Positions 24,070-30,621 of a stretch of DNA of 31,940 nt are shown here, in pieces. Within the stretch, counting starts at the first letter, position 1, and each line of letters starts with the position of its first letter. A program made the position numbers and the translations under genes. This stretch comes from JBPOHE01 sp052035915. Lineage in GTDB: Bacteria > Pseudomonadota > Gammaproteobacteria > Chromatiales > Chromatiaceae. The stretch spans positions 1 through 31,940 of the forward strand of contig JBPOHE010000172.1 of assembly GCA_052035915.1 (NCBI GenBank), given 5' to 3'. The notes beneath the pieces were generated by a model, which searched no databases, was not told the DNA's origin, and saw nothing but the letters and a program-made list of their open reading frames with translations.

Positions 24070-27000
24070 TCAACGGCGCCGCCTGAACCAGCCGACGACC
24101 AGCCCCACCATCAGCAGCGACAACAGGGGAAGACTCAAAAGGGACAGGGTCGGAATCGGAGCGATCGGGGAGAAAGGTGCCCCAGGGGCTCGAGGAGCAC
24201 CCCGGAAGCTGGATGGGTCCGCGCTGCCGACTAGCGATGGGTCGTCCGTCAGCGCCGTAGACTCGTTGCTCCCATTGTTGTCGGCGTCATAGGCGATGGT
24301 CCCCTGATTGGTGACCACAATTCCGCTGGCGCTGGCCAGAACCCTGGCGTTGATGGTGATCGTCACCTGTCCTCCGGTGAGAAGGCTGCCATTCCAGGTA
24401 ACGGTGTTGGTAACCGGGTCCGCCAGGGTGAGCTCAGCAGCAGCGAGGGCGGCAGTCATCTGGGCAGTGGCTACGCCGCTCGTGGCTGCCGCCGAGAGAA
24501 GCGCCACCTGTGGCGGCAAAACATCGATGAACTCGTCGCCCGGGTTGTCTAGCTGGGTACCGCCTCCACTATTGATGAGCACGACCCTGTAGATGATGGT
24601 ACCGCCGACCGAGTTACTCCCACCAATCGTCATGGTCCCCGAAACCAGGTTAGGTTGGATCAGGGTGTCGCTATCGGCAGCGGAGTCGTTCGCCGGGTTG
24701 GGGTCCGTGACAGAGCTCGAAATGGTGGCGGTATTGGTGAGCGTGCCGGTGGCGTCCGTCGCAATCAAACATTGAAGCGTCACCGTCACGGTCGCACCAA
24801 CAGGGAGGCTGGCGGTCACTGGTGGTCCGGCATTGATGCAGCTACCGCCCCCACTTTGGTTGACGCAACTGATTATCGGATTGGTGCAAGTCGCTGGAAA
24901 CGTGTCATTCAAGGTTACCGAGGGGGCATCGGAAGGCCCGGCGTTGGAGCCTACGATGGTGTAGGTCACGGAACCACCCGGTGTCGCCGAAGTGACGCCG
25001 TCGGTCTTGGTGATTGACAGATCGGCTTGGGGCGCCAGGGTGTCGGTGTCGGTCGCGCTGTTGTTGGCCGGATTGGGGTCGGTGACTCCGCTGGTCACCG
25101 TGGCGGTGTTGGAGAGGGTGCCGATCGCCGACGCCGAGATCGCGCAACTAGCAGTGTAGGTGACGCTGCCACCGCTGGGCAGGTTAACCGTGTCGGCGAT
25201 GTTGCCTGCCACCGGACCCGCCGTGCAGGTGCCGCCGCCCGCGCCGACGCAGGTCCAGGTGCAGGTGAGGATCGCCGGGAAGGAGTCGGCCACCGTGGCG
25301 CCCGAGGTGTTACTGGGGCCGGCATTGCTCGCCGTGAGTGTGTAGGTCACGGAACCGCCCGGTGTCGCCGAAGTGATACCGTCGGTCTTGGTGATTGACA
25401 GATCGGCCTGGGGCGCCAGGGTGTCGGTGTCGGTCGCCGAGTTGTTCGCGGGGTTTGGATCAGTCGCCGAGGAAGATATCGTCGCCGTGTTCGAGAGGGT
25501 GCCAGTAGCCGACACCGAGATCGTACAGCTCGCAGTGTAGGTGACGCTGTCACCGCTGGGCAGGTTAACCGTGTCGGCGATGTTGCCTGCCACCGGACCC
25601 GCCGTGCAGGTGCCGCCGCCCGCGCCGACGCAGGTCCAGGTGCAGGTGAGGGTGGCCGGGAAGGTGTCGGCCACCGTGGCGCCGGTCACCGGGTCGGTGC
25701 CGGCGTTCGAGGCGGTGATGGTGTAGGTCACCGCCCCCCCCGGTACCGCGGTCGTCACGCCGTCGGTCTTGGTGATCGAGAGATCGGCCGAGGCCGCACG
25801 GCAAGCCGTCACTGAGACATCGTCGATGGCGAGGCCGGCGAACTGGACCGTGGTGTCCGAGTCGAGATGGAAACGCAGTTCGGTGTTGAGGCCAGCCAGG
25901 CTGTCGGCGCGGCGCGAGAAAACGCCCCAGCCGGCGCTGCCGCCGATGTTGGTCTGCGGGTTGCCGGTGCCCGCCGAGGCGCTGATCGGGGTCGGTTCCT
26001 GCCACTCATAGAGGCGAACCGGAGTCGCGCCACCGGCCTGCTGCAAGTCAACGAACATGTGGTCGAAGTTGGCGGTCTCGATCTGGTGGCGCTGGGCCCA
26101 GGTAACCACCACTGGCGCTGAGAGCCCGGCGAGGTTGATGTTCGGGGAGAGCAGATCTTGGTTGCTTGAAGCGTTGTAGGTGTTGTCAAGGTCGGTTTTC
26201 CAGCAGTTGACGCCGCTGTTGCAGGTATTGAACGCGGCCACTGGATTCGCCGTGGTGGTGGCTACCGTCGCCGGCAGGCCAAGCTCCCACTCATCCTGTG
26301 CGCCTGAATGAGTGAAACCCGCCGCACCGCCCTCGAAATCGGTGGAAAACACGGTCGTCGGCGTGAAACCCGACGGGCAGGCCGGCGGGGGCGGGGCTTC
26401 ACAGATACGCAGGCTCCAGGCAGTGAGCGTGCCGCCGTTGGCACCGGCGGTGTCGTCGCGCAGGTCGAGGGTCCAGGTGCCACCGGCGTTCTCGCCGTCG
26501 AACCAGGAGAGCCGGTAAGCGCCAGAGGTGCTCGCGGTGCCGGCCGTGGAGTTGTTCTCGGGCTTGAGCTGGACGCCCTTGAGCACGGGGAACGCCGGCG
26601 GAATGCCGGCCTCGTCGTCGAACACAAGGTCCATCTGGGTCTGGCCACCGGTGGCCGCGGCGCCGATGTCGGTGAACAGGCCGTTGTCGTTGCCCGCCGG
26701 CGAGCGTAGATGGGCGTCGATGTCCTGCATCAGCGCGTGATTGAGCACAATCTCGACGTCGACGTCGGCGATGCGTGGGTTGCCGGGCACGGTGATGGTC
26801 GAACTGACCAGACCTGTGCCGGGGCCAATCGTCTTCGGCACATCGGTTGAGGTGTAGGTGGTGCAGTTGGCCCCCTCGTCGGTCGCCGGGTGGACGCTGA
26901 CGCTGAGAGTGTAGGTCGCGGTCGGGCCACCGACCGCCGCGGAGGCCGAGTCAACGACCACGTAGTAGGTGCCAGCATTCTTGACCGTGAAGAACATGGC

Positions 27001-27783
27001 TTCGGAGGGGTTGTTCGGAACGGGCGAGATATCGCCCGTGCCCGCGTCGTCGGCCACCAGGATCTGGTTGCCAGCGTCGCCGAACAGCGCAAAGCCGAGC
27101 CGGCCGTTCCACACCGTGCCGTCGCGCTCGGGATTCAGGTCGAGGGAGAGGAACACCGTGTCGCCAGCGTTCAGGCTCAGGCTGTACCAGTCCTGCTCGG
27201 TGGCGCTGGCCGGGTTGCGCGTGCCGGAGACCCAGCCGTTGGCGGGCAGCGGGTTGGCGGTCGCCGACGTGTCGTTCGGCTCGGTCTCGACGGTGAGGGA
27301 GCCGCTCTGCAGGCGGAAGTGCAGCTCGTAGGAACGCTCGGAGGTGGTGCCAGCGGTGAAGTCGTTGACCTTGAGGAAGTAGGTGCCGGTGGTGGGGATC
27401 GTGGCGCCGGCGATCGTCGACGAAAGTGCGACGAAGGAGCCATTATCATCGTCGAATTCGATCACCGTGGTGCCGTCGGAGGCGAGCAGGGTGAGCTGGC
27501 TGTCGGTGCTGTTGCCAGCGGAGAAGCTGGTCATGATCGCGGCGTACACTCGATCACCGGCGGTGGCGCTGAAGGAGTAGAAGTCGATGTCGCCGTTGGG
27601 GAAGAGACTGGCGCGAACCACCAGGTCGGCGCCTGGCAAAGGGGTGGCGGTTGCCACGGTGCCGTTGGGTTCGGTCTCCCCGAGATAGCTCTGTCCAGCC
27701 CAGGCGATCGATCCCTCAACCACGCAAAGCATCAAGCCGATCAGCAGCCGGTTGAGAAGATTGGAGAAAATATTCTTCAGCAT
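24070..27783 (-). CDS. Large secreted multidomain protein (PPC, P-domain, DUF11 repeats, IPTL-CTERM-like tail)
   Basis: The 1237 residues begin with a signal peptide (LLIGLMLCVVEGSIAWA). Domains in order: two PPC-like beta domains (about 35-155 and 163-300, each opening ETEPN), a proprotein-convertase P-domain-like module (about 330-455, GTWTLDLRDDTAGANGG), a galactose-binding or MAM-like region (about 475-660, STDFEGGAAGF), three DUF11 repeats opening ADLSITKTDG (near 666, 793 and 920), a fourth diverged DUF11 unit (about 1045-1165), and a tail with PIPTLSLLSLP, a hydrophobic stretch and RRRR. That tail resembles IPTL-CTERM surface-sorting signals. No protease catalytic domain is present, so it is probably an adhesin or surface-matrix protein. 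A long run of acidic, Thr-rich sequence is typical of this class. Confidence 0.82.
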   Translation of the reverse strand: MLKNIFSNLLNRLLIGLMLCVVEGSIAWAGQSYLGETEPNGTVATATPLPGADLVVRASLFPNGDIDFYSFSATAGDRVYAAIMTSFSAGNSTDSQLTLLASDGTTVIEFDDDNGSFVALSSTIAGATIPTTGTYFLKVNDFTAGTTSERSYELHFRLQSGSLTVETEPNDTSATANPLPANGWVSGTRNPASATEQDWYSLSLNAGDTVFLSLDLNPERDGTVWNGRLGFALFGDAGNQILVADDAGTGDISPVPNNPSEAMFFTVKNAGTYYVVVDSASAAVGGPTATYTLSVSVHPATDEGANCTTYTSTDVPKTIGPGTGLVSSTITVPGNPRIADVDVEIVLNHALMQDIDAHLRSPAGNDNGLFTDIGAAATGGQTQMDLVFDDEAGIPPAFPVLKGVQLKPENNSTAGTASTSGAYRLSWFDGENAGGTWTLDLRDDTAGANGGTLTAWSLRICEAPPPPACPSGFTPTTVFSTDFEGGAAGFTHSGAQDEWELGLPATVATTTANPVAAFNTCNSGVNCWKTDLDNTYNASSNQDLLSPNINLAGLSAPVVVTWAQRHQIETANFDHMFVDLQQAGGATPVRLYEWQEPTPISASAGTGNPQTNIGGSAGWGVFSRRADSLAGLNTELRFHLDSDTTVQFAGLAIDDVSVTACRAASADLSITKTDGVTTAVPGGAVTYTITASNAGTDPVTGATVADTFPATLTCTWTCVGAGGGTCTAGPVAGNIADTVNLPSGDSVTYTASCTISVSATGTLSNTATISSSATDPNPANNSATDTDTLAPQADLSITKTDGITSATPGGSVTYTLTASNAGPSNTSGATVADSFPAILTCTWTCVGAGGGTCTAGPVAGNIADTVNLPSGGSVTYTASCAISASAIGTLSNTATVTSGVTDPNPANNSATDTDTLAPQADLSITKTDGVTSATPGGSVTYTIVGSNAGPSDAPSVTLNDTFPATCTNPIISCVNQSGGGSCINAGPPVTASLPVGATVTVTLQCLIATDATGTLTNTATISSSVTDPNPANDSAADSDTLIQPNLVSGTMTIGGSNSVGGTIIYRVVLINSGGGTQLDNPGDEFIDVLPPQVALLSAAATSGVATAQMTAALAAAELTLADPVTNTVTWNGSLLTGGQVTITINARVLASASGIVVTNQGTIAYDADNNGSNESTALTDDPSLVGSADPSSFRGAPRAPGAPFSPIAPIPTLSLLSLPLLSLLMVGLVVGWFRRRR
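25151..25270. repeat. Near-identical DUF11 DNA repeat, unit 1
   Basis: This 120-bp block matches 25532-25651 with a single visible mismatch (CTGCC versus CTGTC), an exact 381-bp (127-codon) offset. The flanking DNA of the same DUF11 domains is clearly more diverged, so this segment has been recently duplicated or homogenised by gene conversion. Confidence 0.8.
25532..25651. repeat. Near-identical DUF11 DNA repeat, unit 2
   Basis: Partner of 25151-25270. Both encode the stretch around CTWTCVGAGGGTCTAGPVAG in adjacent DUF11 domains. Recombination between the two would delete or add exactly one 127-residue domain in frame. Confidence 0.8.
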
Positions 27784-28033
27784 GTGTTGGAGAGCCTGTC
27801 GGGGTTATTGTTTGGCCAAAACGTTGGGGAGGAATAGACCCGGTCGGAACCAGAGTGTCGACAAATTCGCATTCCTATTGCCATGCTATCGGATCAGGAG
27901 CGAAAAAACACCTCGGAATCCGATCGGCCTTGGCCGCAAAAGATGCCGAGGCGGTTCGTGTCCCAAGCCGTGGTGGGGGGGCATTCATCATTTGCTTGAT
28001 CAATACCCCTTCAATGGTTGAACGCCAAGATAG

Positions 28034-28465
28034 GCCAAGCATTCCGCGCCGAAATGGTACGGCGTCCCTTCGTGGTCGACGCCGTCGTCATCATGCCAGA
28101 TCACCTCCATGCCATTTGCTCATTACCACAGGGGGAAGCGGATTATGCGATGCGGTGGCGCAACATCAAGCGCGCGTTCACCGCGAGCATACCACCCGCC
28201 CGGCGCCCTGTCGTATTCGCCGCCGGCAGCGCAAGGGGGAACAGGCAATTTGGCAGCGGCGATATTGAGAACATCGTATCCGCGACGAAGAAGACTTCGC
28301 CCGCCATGTCGATTAGATCCATTACAACCTGATCAAGCACGGATACGTTATACGTCTCGTGGATTGGCCATACAGCAGCATACACCGATATATTCGCCAG
28401 TCCGTATTGACCCCCGATTGGGGATATGTGCCAGTGGATATCCCAGAAGGAATTGGTCACGAGTA
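28034..28465 (+). pseudogene. Dead copy of the REP-associated tyrosine transposase
   Basis: This stretch is about 95% identical to 28684-29117, the intact RAYT gene downstream. It lacks the first 35 or so codons, has a one-base deletion (GCCGCCGG against GCCAGCCGG) that shifts the frame, a TGG to TGA change, and a TAC to TAG change. The last falls on the Tyr of HVDYIHYNP, the presumed catalytic residue. It ends in a copy of the 88-bp palindrome, as the intact gene does. 27784-28033, between it and the DUF11 gene, holds nothing recognisable. Confidence 0.85.
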
Positions 28466-28550
28466 GGTTGGGTTGCCGCCGTTTGGCAACTCAACATTGC
28501 GAGGGTCATCAAGATGTTGGGTTGGCGATACGTCCGCTAACCCAACCTAC
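28463..28550. repeat. REPIN-like double-hairpin palindrome, copy 1
   Basis: The ends are GTAGGTTGGGTT and AACCCAACCTAC. Inside are two hairpins, TTGGGTTGCC with GGCAACTCAA (one mismatch), and GTTGGGTTGGC with GCTAACCCAAC (one mismatch). It sits between the dead and live RAYT genes, 28 bp upstream of the live start codon. It fits a REP pair (REPIN) recognised by the adjacent transposase. Confidence 0.82.
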
Positions 28551-28577
28551 GGTGCTGTCCCCAGGAGGCCCAACCGC

Positions 28578-29117
28578 ATGCGATACCGACGCGATCGCAC
28601 CCAAGGCGCCACGTATTTCTTTACTCTCGTGACCCTGGAGCGGGTACCTTGGCTGGCCTCCAGGGGCGCCGTTGAACAGTTACGCCAAGCATTCCGCGCC
28701 GAAATGGTACGGCGTCCCTTCGTGGTCGACGCCATCGTCATCATGCCAGATCACCTCCATGCCATTTGGTCATTACCGCAGGGGGAAGCGGATTATGCGA
28801 TTCGGTGGCGCAACATCAAGCGCGCGTTCACCGCGAGCATACCACCCGCCCAGCGCCCTGTCGTATTCGCCAGCCGGCAGCGCAAGGGGGAACAGGCAAT
28901 TTGGCAGCGGCGATATTGGGAACATCGTATCCGCGACGAAGAAGACTTCGCCCGCCATGTCGATTACATCCATTACAACCCGATCAAGCACGGATACGTT
29001 ATACGTTCCGTGGATTGGCCATACAGCAGCATACACCGATATATTCGCCAGTCCGTATTGACCCCCGATTGGGGATATGCGCCAGTGGATATCCCAGAAG
29101 GAATTGGTCACGAGTAG
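28578..29117 (+). CDS. REP-associated tyrosine transposase (RAYT, Y1/HUH family)
   Basis: RAYTs are single-copy, IS200/IS605-related Y1 enzymes that act on REP palindromes as single-stranded DNA. The 179 residues have MRYRRDRTQGATYFFTLVTL at the N-terminus, the HUH-type metal motif MPDHLHAIW (His59, His61) and YIHYNPIKHGYV with Tyr130 as likely nucleophile. A strong AGGAGG ribosome site lies 9 bases before the ATG. The gene is bracketed by two copies of an 88-bp double palindrome; the downstream one begins at its stop codon (GTAGG, TAG shared). All key residues seem intact, so it may be active. Confidence 0.9.
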   Translation: MRYRRDRTQGATYFFTLVTLERVPWLASRGAVEQLRQAFRAEMVRRPFVVDAIVIMPDHLHAIWSLPQGEADYAIRWRNIKRAFTASIPPAQRPVVFASRQRKGEQAIWQRRYWEHRIRDEEDFARHVDYIHYNPIKHGYVIRSVDWPYSSIHRYIRQSVLTPDWGYAPVDIPEGIGHE

Positions 29118-29201
29118 GTTGGGTTGCCGCCGTTTGGCAACCCAACATTGCGAGGGCTATCAAGATGTTGGGTTGGCGATACGTCCGCCAACCCAACCTA
29201 C
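29114..29201. repeat. REPIN-like double-hairpin palindrome, copy 2
   Basis: The unit is the same as at 28463 but with perfect stems: TTGGGTTGCC/GGCAACCCAA (10 bp) and GTTGGGTTGGCG/CGCCAACCCAAC (12 bp), enclosed by GTAGGTTGGG and CCCAACCTAC. The first bases overlap the RAYT stop codon. Differences between the copies are few, so the tandem RAYT-palindrome duplication is fairly recent. Confidence 0.85.
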
Positions 29202-29205
29202 GGTG

Positions 29206-29664
29206 CTATTTGCAACACGTTGCAATAACCAATTCTCCATGCCAGTCAGGGGAGTCTGGTTTTTGATCTTTTGAGCCATGATGTTTGATCCAACTCTCTC
29301 CAAAATTGCTTTCTACAAGGTAACCGCCATCACTCCTAACCATCCAAAGTGCATTTAGGGCTCCTCTTGATGCAGTAAAACCGCTCGGGCATGAGCCGCT
29401 CTTGAGAATGCAATAATGACCTTCGGGCCAAATATTGTGTGCCTCATTTTTCAAGAACGTATCTGCTTTGCTTAGTGCGGCTTCTATCTTTGTTCGTGTA
29501 TCTTCACCAATTTTGTCATCGATTTGTTTGGTAATCTGATTGGGTATTTGCATAAACGAAGTTACACCCATAAAAATCACCACAGCCGCAATTCCGACGA
29601 CAAAGGCACCCTTTAGGAAGGAAAGCGTGATCTCAAGATTTCTTACTCTTTCTTCTAATTCCAT
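29206..29664 (-). CDS. Orphan membrane-anchored protein, AT-rich (possible gene cassette)
   Basis: The 152-residue protein starts MELEERVRNLEITLSFLKGA, a short helical segment, followed by one transmembrane helix (about 20-40, AFVVGIAAVVIFMGV). A coiled-coil-like stretch follows (about 45-75), then a soluble domain with several Cys (HYCILKSGSCPSGF; C-terminal TCCK) and Trp residues. No family is recognised. Its base composition is visibly lower in GC than the neighbours, indicating transfer. An AGGTAG ribosome site precedes the ATG, and an attC-like site ends about 47 bp upstream. Its stop lies just 5 bp from the RAYT palindrome. Confidence 0.68.
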   Translation of the reverse strand: MELEERVRNLEITLSFLKGAFVVGIAAVVIFMGVTSFMQIPNQITKQIDDKIGEDTRTKIEAALSKADTFLKNEAHNIWPEGHYCILKSGSCPSGFTASRGALNALWMVRSDGGYLVESNFGESWIKHHGSKDQKPDSPDWHGELVIATCCK

Positions 29665-29710
29665 TTGGCGTCTACCTCGTTTCTATAATTCTCCGCATGG
29701 ATGCTTCTGC

Positions 29711-29825
29711 ACCTAACGGGTCGGGAGCTGAGCGGCACCCCTTGACGCGGGAGGAAAGCGTAGCTTTCCGACCGAGTCAGAGGGGCGAAGCCGCGGAGCG
29801 GTGTCCGCTCCAGCGACAGTTAGGC
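29711..29825. other. attC-like recombination site
   Basis: ACCTAAC at 29711 and GTTAGGC ending at 29825 are inverted R''/R'-type core boxes 115 bp apart, within the known size range of integron attC sites. Between them lie further matched segments (GTCG/CGAC, GAGCGG/CCGCTC, CACC/GGTG) and a strong inner stem centred on GGAAAGC-GTA-GCTTTCC (29752-29768). Read on the minus strand, the GTTAGGT box is followed within 50 bp by the orphan gene start, as in a cassette. No integrase or second attC is present in the window. Confidence 0.45.
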
Positions 29826-29869
29826 GGCGCGAAGCGCCGCTTAACATGTAATAGCCGACAAGGTCGGCT
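29824..29869. other. Two adjacent perfect hairpins
   Basis: GCGGCGC-GAA-GCGCCGC (29824-29840) and AGCCGAC-AAG-GTCGGCT (29853-29869) both have 7-bp perfect stems with 3-base loops. They lie between the attC-like site and the iteron array. Either could fold in DNA or RNA; no T-run follows. Confidence 0.6.
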
Positions 29870-29880
29870 CTGCAAAAGTT

Positions 29881-29976
29881 CCTACATCTAGGAACAAGTT
29901 CCCAAATGTAGTTACCGGTTCCTATATTTAGGAACCTACATCTAGGTACCTAAATATAGGAACCTAGATGTAGGGA
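29881..29976. repeat. Array of CCTA-N4-TAGG palindromic iterons
   Basis: Six 12-bp units start at 29881, 29901, 29921, 29935, 29949 and 29963: CCTACATCTAGG, CCCAAATGTAGT (degenerate), CCTATATTTAGG, CCTACATCTAGG, CCTAAATATAGG, CCTAGATGTAGG. Spacing is 20 bp for the first steps, then exactly 14 bp. Units 3 and 5, and 4 and 6, are reverse complements of each other. The region from here to 30394 (the rest of the gap before the dispersed repeat) has no gene I can support. Confidence 0.75.
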
Positions 29977-30394
29977 CCCACAAGCCACTCCTGGCTACGC
30001 CATTCCTTCTTTCCAGGCGGCTGAAACATCGGGTCAAACAACAAGAGACAGACCAGGGTTGCAGATTGTTGCTTACACCGTCATTTCTGGGTTGGTACCA
30101 CTGGCCATGGAAGAGAATGTAAGGCTTGGCCCACTCCAGGTAGGCCGTCTCGGTGCGGAGGCTGAAGGGTTGCGGCGAATGAAGTCCTGCCTCCCGCCAA
30201 GCGAGGAGAAGCCGCTTCGAATCTTGGCCGTGGTGAGGGAGACTTGGGCCTCGCTGTGGCTTGTCCCAGCCGGGTTCATCTATGGGATCTTCCTATGGTG
30301 TCCTTGATGTGGCACAGATACTAACTGGCTTCCAGTCCGGCGGACAATAGAGGAAAAGCTCTATGTCGCTTGGTCAGGAGTTTGCCTGTCGAGG

Positions 30395-30515
30395 CTCCCG
30401 GGCATGAGCTGTTTTTCTGGTTTATTGTTCTTTTTTAGAGAACAATTGCTCTTATAATTTGTCGTTTGTTCTCTTTAAAAGAACAGAAACTGGACATTTT
30501 CAGCCCATGCCCGCC
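30395..30515. repeat. Dispersed two-palindrome repeat, copy E
   Basis: Ends are CCCGGGCATG and CATGCCCG, inverted. The core has ATTGTTCTTTTTTAGAGAAC followed by AAT, and TTGTTCTCTTTAAAAGAACA. Read in reverse it aligns with the left halves of copies A to C. It lies about 105 bp upstream of nfeD, where it could overlap the promoter. Confidence 0.75.
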
Positions 30516-30621
30516 CGCGTCCAGCTTTGAGGCGTTTTCCTACAAAAACAGGAAAGGCGTGAAGACTTACCGGCTCGGGACTATCCTTGATGGGTGGAAC
30601 ATCCATGAAAGGCAAATCAAG

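Noticed and set aside
26890..27837. 315-residue open frame opposite the DUF11 protein
   Set aside because: It is Gly/Val/Arg-rich antisense shadow sequence without a ribosome site.
30059..30307. 82-residue open frame in the gap before nfeD
   Set aside because: It begins with TTG, lacks a ribosome site and recognised motifs; coding potential cannot be supported by eye.
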